From FEN-1279 sp964501535 (GTDB lineage Bacteria > Bacteroidota > Ignavibacteria > Tepidaquicellales > Tepidaquicellaceae), in the NCBI GenBank assembly GCA_964501535.1, contig CAZCSV010000003.1, forward strand, positions 62,001 to 126,000: a stretch of DNA of 64,000 nucleotides. Reading direction: 5' to 3'. Below, one piece after another: positions 43,632 through 53,626 of the stretch. The translations under genes and the position numbers were made by a program. Every line of letters starts with the position of its first letter. Position 1 is the stretch's first letter. The notes under the pieces are model-generated. The model was not told the DNA's origin. It searched no databases and saw only the letters and a list, made by a program, of their open reading frames with translations.

Positions 43632-46115
43632 ATGAAAAAAACCTTTCTTTTCTTTTTTCTTTTCTTGTTTGTTTCATTTACTTTTGCACAGGACATCATA
43701 AATTACAGTAACAGTTGGGGTGTAAACGGATTCAGTATAGTCAGTCAGAAATCGTCGGGGATGGAAATAAATTTTTCCGTAAACAGATTATATCTGGAAG
43801 ATGTAAACATCGACGGAATAAATTTCAAGTCCGCAAAAATCGAGGGAATATTTCTTCCAAACGATGCGGGTATGCCTGATTTAGCGGGAACAGGCAGATA
43901 TTTAGCAATTCCGCAGGGTGCGACAGTGACCTACAAAATTATTTCTTACAGGACGGAAGTAATAAAGGGTATAGAGATTGCGCCAGCGCCAGTGCTGCCG
44001 CTTGACAGCGACCCGTCACCTTTAAAATATCAAAGGAACATGAACGTCTATTCCCAAAATGCATACTATCCGGAAAGTCCTGTAATGCTTTCGGAAGTAA
44101 CAAAAATAAGGGGTGTAGACGCTGTAATTCTCGGTATAACTCCTTTTCAGTATAATCCGGCAACGAAAGAATTAGTCGTATATACCGACATAAGGGTTGA
44201 AGTAAGTTTTGTTGGAGGTAACGGACGTTTCGGAGATGATGCATACAGGTGCAGGTGGTGGGAACCGATTTTGGAAGATGCTTTTTTGAATTATTCATCA
44301 CTTCCGAAAATTGATTTCGAGAACAGATACGACAATATAATGGAAGAAACCGGTTACGAATACGTAATAATAAGGCCAAACAACGCCGAGTTTGCTCCCT
44401 GGGCTGACACGCTTAAGAATTTCAGAACGATGCAGGGAATAAAGACAGGAGTATTCACAGTTACACAAGTCGGCGGTAATACGGTATCGGCAATAAAAAC
44501 ATGGGTAACGAACGCATACAACACATGGACAATAAAGCCGGCGGCAATATGTCTGATGGGAGATTACGGGACAGAATCCGCGGGAAACACATCGATTATA
44601 TCAATGTTACAATCACATCCGGCGAGTTATCCGGCGTATGCATCGGATAATTATTATGCTGATGTAAACAACGATGAGATGCCCGATATCGTTTTTTCGA
44701 GGATTATCGGAAACAACGCGACACAGTTACAGACACTTATTTCGAAGAATTTAGATTACGAAAGAAATCCACCTACGGATGCAAATTATTATTACAAACC
44801 GATTACGGCATTAGGCTGGCAGACGACGAGATGGTTTCAGCTTTGTTCGGAAATTGTCGGCGGATATTTCAAGAAAATCCACAACAAATTACCTACAAGG
44901 ATTAACAAAGTATATTCAGGAACACCCGGTTCGGTATGGTCAACAGCCACAAACACTGCGACGGTAGTAAATTATTTCGGAACGGCAGGACCGTTGAAAT
45001 ATATACCGATGACACCGGATACACTCGGCGGTTTTGATGGAGGTACGCCGACGATGGTCGTAAATGCAATAAATTCAAAGACCTTTTTATTGCAGCACAG
45101 GGACCACGGTTCTTACACCGGTTGGGGCGAGCCTGCATTCACGACTTCATACATTTCTCAATTAACGAATACAGGTACATTTTTACCATTTGTATATTCG
45201 ATAAACTGTCAGACGGGAGCATATCACAATCCTTCCGGATGTCCTTCAGAGGCAAGTTTTGTGGAAGTATTTGTAAGGTACAAATACAACAATCAGAATT
45301 CCGGAGCACTCGGAATGGTATGTCCATCTGAAGTTTCCTATTCATTTGTAAATGACGTTTATTTATGGGGAAATTACGACAATATGTGGACAGATTTCAT
45401 GCCGGCATACGGAACGACTCCCCCATCGAGGGATATAAAACCTGCATTCGGAGCGGCTGCCGGAAGATATTTCCTGCAACAATCCAGCTGGCCATACAAC
45501 ACAAGCGACAAGTTAGTTACATACAGATTATATCACATGTTCGGAGATGCGTTTTTAAATTTATATTACAACATACCGCAGAATCTGACGGTTACACACA
45601 ATTCCACAATAAATTCAAATGCAACGAGTTTCACGGTTACGGCAAACAGCGGTTCATTTATAGCATTATCCATAAACGGAAACATTCTGGGAACAGCGAC
45701 GGCAACGGGCTCACCACAGGCAATTACGATTTCCGGAACTTTAACAACAGGTCAGGTAATGAAGGTAGTCGTAACAAAGCAGAATTATTACAGGTACGAA
45801 GGAAATGTAAACGTTGGTGCGACAGGAATCGTAAACGGCATCGACATTCCGAAAGAATATTCATTATCACAAAATTACCCGAATCCGTTTAATCCGGTAA
45901 CGAAAATAAATTACGCTTTACCGAAAGACGGTTACGTATCAATAAAAGTATACGATATATTGGGCAAAGAAATAGCGACTTTAGTAAGCGAAGCGAAAAA
46001 AGCCGGATATCATTCTGTAGATTTCGATGCAACATCATTCACGAGCGGAGTATATTTCTACAAAATTCATTCGGGAGCATTCAGTGATATAAAGAGAATG
46101 ATACTTGTGAAATAA
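43632..46115 (+). CDS. Gingipain-like C25 cysteine peptidase with T9SS sorting domain (short form)
   Basis: The 827-residue paralogue of the preceding gene keeps the signal peptide, the propeptide-like EGIFLPNDAGMPDLAGTGR segment, the C25 His (QHRDHGSYTGWGEP, about residue 488) and Cys (YSINCQTGAYH, about residue 526), one Ig-like domain and the T9SS domain (QNYPNPFNPVTKINY ... KRMILVK). It lacks the CARDB and adhesive domains of the long form. The N-terminal 680 residues align throughout with the long form, so the two arose by tandem duplication. Its own terminator follows at 46138. Confidence 0.9.
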   Translation: MKKTFLFFFLFLFVSFTFAQDIINYSNSWGVNGFSIVSQKSSGMEINFSVNRLYLEDVNIDGINFKSAKIEGIFLPNDAGMPDLAGTGRYLAIPQGATVTYKIISYRTEVIKGIEIAPAPVLPLDSDPSPLKYQRNMNVYSQNAYYPESPVMLSEVTKIRGVDAVILGITPFQYNPATKELVVYTDIRVEVSFVGGNGRFGDDAYRCRWWEPILEDAFLNYSSLPKIDFENRYDNIMEETGYEYVIIRPNNAEFAPWADTLKNFRTMQGIKTGVFTVTQVGGNTVSAIKTWVTNAYNTWTIKPAAICLMGDYGTESAGNTSIISMLQSHPASYPAYASDNYYADVNNDEMPDIVFSRIIGNNATQLQTLISKNLDYERNPPTDANYYYKPITALGWQTTRWFQLCSEIVGGYFKKIHNKLPTRINKVYSGTPGSVWSTATNTATVVNYFGTAGPLKYIPMTPDTLGGFDGGTPTMVVNAINSKTFLLQHRDHGSYTGWGEPAFTTSYISQLTNTGTFLPFVYSINCQTGAYHNPSGCPSEASFVEVFVRYKYNNQNSGALGMVCPSEVSYSFVNDVYLWGNYDNMWTDFMPAYGTTPPSRDIKPAFGAAAGRYFLQQSSWPYNTSDKLVTYRLYHMFGDAFLNLYYNIPQNLTVTHNSTINSNATSFTVTANSGSFIALSINGNILGTATATGSPQAITISGTLTTGQVMKVVVTKQNYYRYEGNVNVGATGIVNGIDIPKEYSLSQNYPNPFNPVTKINYALPKDGYVSIKVYDILGKEIATLVSEAKKAGYHSVDFDATSFTSGVYFYKIHSGAFSDIKRMILVK

Positions 46116-46137
46116 TCATTAATATTAAAAGAATTCG

Positions 46138-46170
46138 AAAACCCGATTGGATATCCAACCGGGTTTTTTT
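46138..46170 (+). terminator. Intrinsic terminator
   Basis: A stem built from aaacccg (46139-46145) and cgggttt (46160-46166), continued by ttgg/ccaa, is followed by a T-run. It ends the short C25 peptidase transcript. Confidence 0.88.
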
Positions 46171-46277
46171 ATGTAATTAAGCAAAAAAAAGGCTATATAA
46201 AAATTATTTTTTTTTGATTATTTTTGAAAGTGTAAATGTGTGTAGTATAATGTAAAAAATACATAAGGAGACAAGTT

Positions 46278-47264
46278 ATGGATATTATGGGAAAGATATG
46301 GGAGAATGCAAGGAAATTAAAGAAAGTAATTGCTCTTCCCGAAGGCAGCGAGCCCAGAACATTAAAGGCTGCAGAAAAAATCAAATCGGAAAAACTAGCG
46401 GAGATAATTCTACTCGGGGATGCCGATAAAATAAAGAAATCAGCAAAGGTTGTTGGTGCTGATATTGAAGGAATAACGATAGCAGAGCCAAAATCTTCCG
46501 CAAAATTCAACGAGTATGCTAATGCATTTTTCGAATTAAGAAAAAGCAAAGGCATCACGTCAGAGCAAGCAAAAGAAATACTTCACGATGAAATATATTT
46601 TGCTACAATGATGGTAAAGAGCGGCGATGCACACGGGATGGTATCCGGGGCGATTCACTCGACGGGAGATTTACTGCGTCCAGCTTTACAAGTTATAAAA
46701 ACAGCACCCGGGATTTCGATAGTATCGAGTTCCTTCATAATGGAAACTCAGGCAAAGGAATTCGGGGAGGACGGTGTATTAGTATTTGCAGACTGTGCGA
46801 TAAATCCAAATCCAAACGCAGAAGAACTGGCATCGATAGCCATTGCAACAGCGTCGACTGCGAGGAGCCTATGCGGATTCGAGCCGAGGATAGCGATGTT
46901 ATCCTTTTCCACGAAAGGAAGCGGAAAGCACGAGTTAGTAGATAAGGTAGTGGAAGCCACAAGGCTCGCGAGAGAGAAAGCACCCGAATTATTAATTGAC
47001 GGCGAGTTACAGCTCGATGCGGCAATCGTAGGGAAAGTAGCCTCTTTGAAAGCACCCGAGAGCAAAGTTGCAGGAAGGGCAAACGTATTAATTTTTCCGG
47101 ATTTACAGTCGGGTAACATAGGATACAAGCTAATACAGAGGATAGCAAAGGCAAATGCCATCGGACCCATAAGTCAGGGATTTGCAAGACCTATAAACGA
47201 TTTATCACGCGGCTGCAGTATAGATGACATAGTAAACGTAGTTGCCATCACGGCTGTTCAATAG
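46278..47264 (+). CDS. pta: Phosphate acetyltransferase
   Basis: The 328-residue enzyme converts acetyl-CoA and phosphate to acetyl phosphate. Conserved segments are VIALPEGSEPRTLKAAEKI, GDAHGMVSGAIHSTGDLLRPALQVI, FADCAINPNPNAEELA, MLSFSTKGSGKH and GRANVLIFPDLQSGNIGYKL. The length is that of the short single-domain form. A clear Shine-Dalgarno sequence (aaggag, 46264-46269) precedes the ATG, unlike most genes here. A second in-frame ATG is at codon 4. ackA follows 57 bp downstream, and the two generate ATP by acetate formation. Confidence 0.95.
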   Translation: MDIMGKIWENARKLKKVIALPEGSEPRTLKAAEKIKSEKLAEIILLGDADKIKKSAKVVGADIEGITIAEPKSSAKFNEYANAFFELRKSKGITSEQAKEILHDEIYFATMMVKSGDAHGMVSGAIHSTGDLLRPALQVIKTAPGISIVSSSFIMETQAKEFGEDGVLVFADCAINPNPNAEELASIAIATASTARSLCGFEPRIAMLSFSTKGSGKHELVDKVVEATRLAREKAPELLIDGELQLDAAIVGKVASLKAPESKVAGRANVLIFPDLQSGNIGYKLIQRIAKANAIGPISQGFARPINDLSRGCSIDDIVNVVAITAVQ

Positions 47265-47321
47265 GCAAGAATTCAGAGAAAATTCTATAAAAGATACCTC
47301 ACAAAATTCAAATAAATTGAT

Positions 47322-48524
47322 ATGAAAATATTAGTAATAAATGCGGGAAGCTCATCATTAAAGTATCAGCTTCTGAGCATGGAAAGAGAAAAGCTTCTTT
47401 CAAAAGGAATTGTCGAAAGAATCGGAGCTGAAGGTTCTTCCGTAACATATTGTATCGATAATGAAAAAAATACATATCAAAAGGAAATATCGAATCATAC
47501 CGAAGCAATAAAAGTAGTATTCGAGATTCTCACAAATCCCGAAAGAGGTGTAATCAAAGATGTTTCGGAAATCAACGCAGTAGGGCATAGGGTAGTACAT
47601 GCAGGAGAGAGATATTCCGGTTCGGTTTTAATCACGGATGATGTAATAAACGCGCTAGAAGAATGTTCGTTTTTTGCCCCCCTTCACAATCCGGCAAACA
47701 TAAAAGGAATAAAAGCATGCAAGGAAGTGCTGCCGAATGTTCCAATGGTTGGAGTATTCGATACCGCTTTCCATCAGACGATGCAGGATTACGTATATAT
47801 GTATGCACTTCCATACGAGTTATACGAAAAGTACAGAATACGAAGATACGGTTTTCACGGGACATCGCACCGTTACGTATCGCAGGTAGCGATAGGGATG
47901 TTAGGGAAGAAGGATTCAAAAATCATAACCTGTCATCTCGGGAACGGTGCCAGCGTATGCGCGGTTAAAAACGGTATCAGCATCGACACAAGCATGGGGC
48001 ACACGCCCACGGGAGGATTAATAATGGGCACGAGATGCGGAGATATTGACCCGGCATTAATACCGATACTGGAAAATATAGAGCACATGTCGGCGAAACA
48101 GATAGACGATGTTATGAATAAAAAATCCGGGATGCTCGGAGTTTCAGGAATCAGCAACGATTTCCGTGATTTAGAAGATGCATTTCACAGCGGTAACATG
48201 AGGGCAAAACTTGCGCTCGAAATGTTTGATTACCGCCTGAAAAAATTCATCGGAGCATATGCAATAGTAATGGGCGGGCTTGATGCTTTAGTTTTTACAG
48301 CAGGGATAGGAGAAAACGACCCTGAAACAAGATACGAGGCATGCAAAGGATTAGAATTTATGGGCTTATACTTTGACGAGGAGAAGAACAGGAAAATCAG
48401 AGGGGAGCTTGCCGAGATTTCCCTGCCGGAATCCAAGATAAAGGTATATGTAATTCCGACCAATGAAGAACTGATGATAGCAAAGGACACAAAAGAAATT
48501 TTAGATAACATGTCTAAGAAGTAG
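47322..48524 (+). CDS. ackA: Acetate kinase
   Basis: The 400-residue enzyme makes ATP and acetate from acetyl phosphate and ADP. N-terminal INAGSSSLKYQLL and the second motif GFHGTSHRYV are the family signatures, with CHLGNGASVCAVKNG and TAGIGENDPETR as phosphate and adenine contacts. Length and motif order are complete. It forms an operon with pta. A stem-loop follows the gene between it and the convergent aquaporin gene. Confidence 0.97.
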   Translation: MKILVINAGSSSLKYQLLSMEREKLLSKGIVERIGAEGSSVTYCIDNEKNTYQKEISNHTEAIKVVFEILTNPERGVIKDVSEINAVGHRVVHAGERYSGSVLITDDVINALEECSFFAPLHNPANIKGIKACKEVLPNVPMVGVFDTAFHQTMQDYVYMYALPYELYEKYRIRRYGFHGTSHRYVSQVAIGMLGKKDSKIITCHLGNGASVCAVKNGISIDTSMGHTPTGGLIMGTRCGDIDPALIPILENIEHMSAKQIDDVMNKKSGMLGVSGISNDFRDLEDAFHSGNMRAKLALEMFDYRLKKFIGAYAIVMGGLDALVFTAGIGENDPETRYEACKGLEFMGLYFDEEKNRKIRGELAEISLPESKIKVYVIPTNEELMIAKDTKEILDNMSKK

Positions 48525-48559
48525 AGAAAACAGGTTATCTATACATAGTAAAAAAAATA

Positions 48560-48591
48560 AAAATGAGTAATTAAAAATGATTACTCATTTT
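48560..48591. terminator. Bidirectional hairpin terminator
   Basis: A perfect 12-bp stem (48560-48571 with 48580-48591) encloses an 8-base loop and is flanked by A-rich sequence on the left and T-rich sequence on the right. It sits between convergent ackA and aqpZ and can serve both. Confidence 0.75.
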
Positions 48592-48625
48592 ATTTTAGTT
48601 CTTTTCAGGTATTGTTCAAATGACA

Positions 48626-49318
48626 TTATTCCCTATCGAGAAGGAGTTTCCAGATTCCCGCACCAATAATACCACCAACGATAGGAGCAACAATGAAGAC
48701 CCATAACTGAGCCAATGCATCTCCGCCGACGAAAACGGCAGGGCCGATACTTCTGGCGGGATTAACGGATGTTCCTGTAACGGGAATAACGACTATATGA
48801 ATCAGGAACAATGTAAATCCGATTGCAATACCTGCAAATCCTGCAGGAGCATTTTTATGAGTAGAACCCAGAATTACAATAAGAAAAACAGCAGTGAAGA
48901 CCACTTCGGCAATTATACCTGAAATCATCGAATAACCGCCGGGTGAGTGAGTTTCGTAACCATTTTGTCCCAGACCGTTCACCGAAACCGAATATCCGCT
49001 GACACCGGCAGCTATCAGGTACAAAATTCCGGCACCGATAATTGCACCAATTATCTGGAACAATACATACATCAATGCATCTTTTGAATTAATCTTTTTA
49101 ACGACCAACATCGCCAGAGTAATGGCAGGATTTATATGGCATCCGGAAATAGGTCCGATAGTATAAACCATAACAAGCACAGAAACTCCAAATGCAAATG
49201 AGATACCGAGAAATCCGATATTTCCGCCGGCAATCACGGCACTACCGCAACCGATAAGCACCAAGACCATTGTACCAATCAGTTCGGCTATATACTTTGT
49301 AAAAGGTTTTGTTTCCAT
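48626..49318 (-). CDS. aqpZ: Aquaporin Z-type water channel
   Basis: The 230-residue MIP-family protein has six membrane helices and both NPA motifs: GCHINPAITLA and GTSVNPARSIGPA. Selectivity-filter features resemble AqpZ (His in GFTLFLIHIVV, Arg after the second NPA). The likely function is rapid water flux across the cytoplasmic membrane, with small uncharged solutes possible. The minus-strand ybaN-like gene lies 37 bp upstream, so they may be co-transcribed. Confidence 0.92.
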   Translation of the reverse strand: METKPFTKYIAELIGTMVLVLIGCGSAVIAGGNIGFLGISFAFGVSVLVMVYTIGPISGCHINPAITLAMLVVKKINSKDALMYVLFQIIGAIIGAGILYLIAAGVSGYSVSVNGLGQNGYETHSPGGYSMISGIIAEVVFTAVFLIVILGSTHKNAPAGFAGIAIGFTLFLIHIVVIPVTGTSVNPARSIGPAVFVGGDALAQLWVFIVAPIVGGIIGAGIWKLLLDRE

Positions 49319-49355
49319 ATCAGAATAAATTTAGTTTAATAAAAAAGCAATACAT

Positions 49356-49781
49356 TTAATCATTACTTAATTCAATTTTTCTGCTTCGGTGTAAAATGAT
49401 GTATACGGAAACCCCTATAGCAATCAGAAACATAACGGCTCTCTGCCAAAATACATCGAGGACATAAACGGCAGAGACCGTAATAGAAATCCACAGGGAA
49501 GAAATTATTATGATTTTTGTTCTAACGGGTATAAATTTTTCTTCCAGGTAATTTTGAAGATGAGGGCCAACCCATTTATTATGAATAAGCATCTTATAGA
49601 ATTTTTCCGAGCCCTTGGCAAAAGCAAATGCGGCAAGGACAAAAAAAACAGTACCCGGGATTACCGGAAGAACGGCACCCAATACACCAAGTCCGACCAA
49701 AAAAAAGCCGAATAAAATCCAGACTAATCTAACAAGGCGGTTTTCGTGTACATCCAACAAGATTTTAGTTCTGTTTGCCAT
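49356..49781 (-). CDS. YbaN/DUF454 family inner-membrane protein
   Basis: ATG 49779-49781 (MANRTKILLDVHE) gives 141 residues; an upstream TTG at 49790 is less likely. The protein has the DUF454 motif FFLVGLGVLGAVLPVIPGTVFFVLAAFAFAKGSEKFYKML followed by two further membrane segments and a short basic tail. The function of this family is unknown. It precedes aqpZ on the same strand. Confidence 0.88.
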   Translation of the reverse strand: MANRTKILLDVHENRLVRLVWILFGFFLVGLGVLGAVLPVIPGTVFFVLAAFAFAKGSEKFYKMLIHNKWVGPHLQNYLEEKFIPVRTKIIIISSLWISITVSAVYVLDVFWQRAVMFLIAIGVSVYIILHRSRKIELSND

Positions 49782-49929
49782 CGTTAGCAATTTAATATTT
49801 AAATTAAAAAACTACAATGTTTTAAATAGTGAGGAGATTAAAAAAAATTGTTCCCAAATTTTAATTAATGAAATTAATTAAACCAGGGAACAAACTTATA
49901 AAGGCAACTGATTTTACGGATAATATTTA

Positions 49930-51453
49930 TCAGACAACTTTCGGGAGTGAGACAGTAAAAGTGCTACCTTTATTTAACTCACTTTCGACGCTGATTTTAC
50001 CTTTCAACAAGGTTATCATTTCCTTGCAAAGCAGCAGACCGAGTCCAGTACCTTTTTCTTCGGATGTACCGCTTTTAGACTTATGTTTACCCAATTGGAA
50101 CAGAGTAGCAATTTCATCACGGCTCATACCGATACCGTCATCGGCAATGGAGATTTCAACAAATTTCTTTGCAAGTCCGGAAGTAATTTTTACTGTCCCG
50201 GACGATTTTGTAAATTTAATGGCATTAGAAATCAGATTCTGGAAGATAGAGTCGACCATATTATCATCTCCCATAGCATAAAGATTTTTTTCGACAGCGT
50301 TAATGAGTTTTACTCTTTTATTTTTAGATATCACGTTTAGAATTTTTATTGCGTCCTGCACTTCGTTATACATATTCAATTTTACCGGTTGTACCAATGT
50401 GTTACCGGTTTGCAGTCTTGACCAAGTCAGAAGATTTTCTATCAGGTCATATATATTTTTTGTTCCTGTATAGATATAATTAATATACTCTCTAATTTCT
50501 TCTTTGGATAAGGTATCGAACTCTTCGGACAGGACGTTCGAGAACCCATAAATGCTTGTAAAGGGATTTCTCAAATCGTGGGCAACGATAGAGAAGAATT
50601 TATCCTTATTTCTATTTAATTCCTCCAATTCTTCGGAATATTCCTGTAATTTCTTTTCATTTTTCCTCAAGTCAGTAATATCGTGAATTGTTCCAACGAT
50701 GTATTTCTTTCCGGACAACTCGTCTTTATACAAAACCTTTGCAGTAATAATCGTTCTTACCTCACCATTGCTGTCGGTAATTTCTTCCATATTAGTATTA
50801 CTGCCATATTCAAAAACGTAATTATCTTTTTCCCAGAACACGTCCGCCTGCTTTTTAGGAAAGAGGTCATAATCGGTTTTACCAATTAAATCAGGCCTGT
50901 TTTGCCCCCACATTTTAACGCTTGCATCATTTATCAGCACCCATTTATGATTTTCATCTTTAACAAAAAAAGGTTCCTGCATAGCGTTAATTGCCGTTTT
51001 CAAGAAATCATAGGAGGCTTTCAGGCCGCTGACCATTAATTTAGTTTCGGTAATGTCCAAGATAACTCCCCTAGTTCCAATCAATTTATTATTTTTAAAG
51101 ATTGGAGAAGTATGCACAAGTATATTAAAGATTGTACCGTCCTTTTTCAGGGCACGGTATTCATATTTCAGAGGTTTTTTCGAATTAATGATTTCTTCAC
51201 GGTTTTTCAGCATTATTTCTCTTTCTTCCGGGACTATAGCATTATAAATATAGAAACCATTTTGAATTTCATCTCTTGAATAGCCAAAAATCTTCAAGCC
51301 AGCATTATTAACTACAGTTATTTTCCCTTCGTTGTTTGTTTCGTAAATTACTTCCGGCAAAAGGTCAATAAATTCCTGAAAGCCGAAATGATTTTCAGTA
51401 AGGTTATATCGCGGGTTATTACTGCCTTGATGAGTATTATTTAATCCTTCCAT
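49930..51453 (-). CDS. PAS-domain sensor histidine kinase
   Basis: The 507-residue soluble kinase has two PAS domains (about residues 26-140, EFIDLLPEVIYETNNEGKI, and about 150-270, DFLKTAINAMQEPFFVKDE), each with a PAC-like end (GTRGVILDITE, VGTIHDITDLRK). The HisKA box SIVAHDLRNPFTSIYGFSNV and the HATPase G-boxes (FQNLISNAIKFT, ADDGIGM, GTGLGLLLCKEM) follow. No membrane segment or haem motif is visible, so it senses a cytoplasmic signal. No response regulator is adjacent in the same orientation, so it is probably an orphan kinase. Confidence 0.92.
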   Translation of the reverse strand: MEGLNNTHQGSNNPRYNLTENHFGFQEFIDLLPEVIYETNNEGKITVVNNAGLKIFGYSRDEIQNGFYIYNAIVPEEREIMLKNREEIINSKKPLKYEYRALKKDGTIFNILVHTSPIFKNNKLIGTRGVILDITETKLMVSGLKASYDFLKTAINAMQEPFFVKDENHKWVLINDASVKMWGQNRPDLIGKTDYDLFPKKQADVFWEKDNYVFEYGSNTNMEEITDSNGEVRTIITAKVLYKDELSGKKYIVGTIHDITDLRKNEKKLQEYSEELEELNRNKDKFFSIVAHDLRNPFTSIYGFSNVLSEEFDTLSKEEIREYINYIYTGTKNIYDLIENLLTWSRLQTGNTLVQPVKLNMYNEVQDAIKILNVISKNKRVKLINAVEKNLYAMGDDNMVDSIFQNLISNAIKFTKSSGTVKITSGLAKKFVEISIADDGIGMSRDEIATLFQLGKHKSKSGTSEEKGTGLGLLLCKEMITLLKGKISVESELNKGSTFTVSLPKVV

Positions 51454-51726
51454 AGTATGAAATAATTAAAAATTTATGCATATTAGTTCTTTTAACAAAC
51501 TTGATATTCTCATCCTAAGCCATAATACAAGTAATATAAGAAAATTTTAGAACAAAAGCAAATTTTCAAACGAAATAAGATGCTTTCGCATACAGAATAT
51601 TTTATTATTTTTTTACTATAATTACATATAATAATATCTTTATTATTTCATATTTCAACAAATACAAACAATACAGACTAATTAATGAATACCGATTAAA
51701 TCAAAGACGCGGACAAGCGACAACAT

Positions 51727-52278
51727 TTAATTATTAAAAGGGAGAGGATTTTTCTTTACCAATAATAATTCTTCAAAGCAGTGTTTGCAATAGAAACTAC
51801 CTTTTATATCGACCTCTTCGATACTATTGGATGAGTGCATCACGCAATCCCAGTCGAGGCAGTGGAGGAGTCCGAAATTATGCCCCAGTTCGTGCAGAGT
51901 TTCTTTTTTCGTTCTTTCATAGAACAGTTCTTCGTCGGTAACTCCGGTATAGAATTCCTCATGTAATCTACAGACTGACACTATAGAATGCTTGCCTTTA
52001 TACTGAGCCTCGCCAAAGATAAAGGTCAACACAGGTACGTAAAGGTCCACTTCGGTCAGCATAATGACGATTCCGTCTGCATAACCTGTTTTATGAATAG
52101 CCGATTCGATAATTTTAGATGAATAGTATTGTTTTCTTTCGTGCGAATAAGATGAGGATAAATCGATGTCGAGATTAATCGTATCAGCATTAACGGAAAT
52201 AATTTTCGATATATCATTCTGCAATCTTTTCAGCAAAGATTTGTTGGAAAATTTTATTGGAGCAAAAAAAATAGTCAT
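51727..52278 (-). CDS. amzA: Archaemetzincin-family zinc metalloprotease
   Basis: The 183-residue protein has the full archaemetzincin signature. HELGHNFGLLHC at residues 129-140 supplies the catalytic zinc ligands and Glu130. C140, C145 and then C164 and C167 (YCKHC) form the second structural zinc site; M147 is the Met-turn. No signal peptide is present, so it acts in the cytoplasm. Its ATG overlaps the response-regulator stop by one base (TAATG). It is the third gene of a kinase/NtrC/protease operon. The substrate of this family is not known. Confidence 0.93.
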   Translation of the reverse strand: MTIFFAPIKFSNKSLLKRLQNDISKIISVNADTINLDIDLSSSYSHERKQYYSSKIIESAIHKTGYADGIVIMLTEVDLYVPVLTFIFGEAQYKGKHSIVSVCRLHEEFYTGVTDEELFYERTKKETLHELGHNFGLLHCLDWDCVMHSSNSIEEVDIKGSFYCKHCFEELLLVKKNPLPFNN

Positions 52279-53624
52279 TAATCCTTTTTCAAGCCGTATT
52301 TATTAATCTTATTATAAAGCGTAACTCTGTCGATATCCAATATTTCGGCACTTCTGGAGATATTCCAGTTATTTTCCCTCAGAATTCTCAAGATATATTT
52401 TTTTTCATTCGCACCAAGGCTCTTATCGTCATCAGCACCCAAGACATCGAAAGAATGTCTGAACGGCAGGTCCTCCACATTAACGACTTCTTTTTTACCG
52501 ACGACGATTGCTCTTTCAATAGCGTTTTCCAATTCTCGGACATTTCCTCTCCACTCGTGTACCAGCAGGAAATTCATAGCATCAGCAGAAATGCTTTTAA
52601 TATTTTTATTCATCATCGCGGCATATTTCTGCCTGAAGAAATTTGCCAGAATAGGAATATCTTCTTTACGTTCTCTTAAGGGGGGAACAAACAGTGTAAA
52701 AACATTCAGCCTGTAATACAAGTCTTCCCTGAATTTTCCTTCCTTGACAAGATTTTCAAGTTGTTCATTAGTAGCGGCGATTACCCTGAAATCGCTACTA
52801 ATCATTTCATTTCCGCCTACACGGTTGAATTTTTTTGTTTCAATGACTCTCAGCAAGTCGACCTGCATTTTAGGTGAAATCGAGCCGACTTCATCGAGAA
52901 AAATCGTGCCGCCGTCGGCCATTTCGAATTTTCCCTTTCGTCTATAATGTGCGCCAGTGAAGGCACCCTTTTCGTGGCCGAAGAGTTCAGTTTCCAGGAG
53001 TGTATCAGGCAGAGCGCCGCAGTTTACGGTAACGATTGGAAAATATTTTCTTTTGCTATTGAGGTGAATAGCTTTTGCGACGAGTTCTTTTCCCGTGCCC
53101 GACTCACCTCTTATCAGAACCGTAGTATCCGTTTGTGCGACGGTATTAATCAGTTCGAATATTTTTCTCATCTGCACGCTTTCGCCGACGAGATTATCGG
53201 GCATTATCAATTCATCTATTTTATTTTTCAATTGTTCGTTTTCGGTTTTTAGTCTTTTCTGCTGGAGGGCATTTTTCACAATATGATTCAGTTCTTCGGG
53301 GTCGACAGGTTTGGTAATATAATCGAATGCACCTTCCTTCAGCGCCTGTATGGCAGAGGGAACCGAGGCATAGGCGGTAATCAAAATAACAAAGCAATCG
53401 GAATCAATATTTTTCAGTTTCGGCAGTAAATCGAGTCCGCTCATTCCGGGCATTTTCATATCGAGCAAAACCAAATCGAATTTGTCCTTATCGAATTTTT
53501 TCAATGCGGCTTCGCTGCTTTCGGCAGTATCGACATTATAGCCTTCATCCATAAACCAGTGGTACAGAGATTCCCGCACGATTTTTTCGTCATCGACAAT
53601 CATTATTCTTTCTTTTTTATCCAT
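52278..53624 (-). CDS. NtrC-family sigma-54-dependent response regulator
   Basis: The 448-residue protein has a receiver domain with VDDE and phosphoacceptor Asp55 in LVLLDMKMPG. The AAA+ domain has Walker A GESGTGKELV, GAFTGAHYRRKG (sigma-54 contact loop), Walker B GGTIFLDEVGS and the R-finger region. The C-terminal FIS-type helix-turn-helix ends NWNISRSAEILDIDRVTLYNKINKYGLKKD. It activates sigma-54 promoters after phosphorylation by the adjacent kinase (2-bp gap). No clear -24/-12 element was found in the nearby intergenic regions, so the regulon is unknown. Confidence 0.96.
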   Translation of the reverse strand: MDKKERIMIVDDEKIVRESLYHWFMDEGYNVDTAESSEAALKKFDKDKFDLVLLDMKMPGMSGLDLLPKLKNIDSDCFVILITAYASVPSAIQALKEGAFDYITKPVDPEELNHIVKNALQQKRLKTENEQLKNKIDELIMPDNLVGESVQMRKIFELINTVAQTDTTVLIRGESGTGKELVAKAIHLNSKRKYFPIVTVNCGALPDTLLETELFGHEKGAFTGAHYRRKGKFEMADGGTIFLDEVGSISPKMQVDLLRVIETKKFNRVGGNEMISSDFRVIAATNEQLENLVKEGKFREDLYYRLNVFTLFVPPLRERKEDIPILANFFRQKYAAMMNKNIKSISADAMNFLLVHEWRGNVRELENAIERAIVVGKKEVVNVEDLPFRHSFDVLGADDDKSLGANEKKYILRILRENNWNISRSAEILDIDRVTLYNKINKYGLKKD

Positions 53625-53626
53625 TA

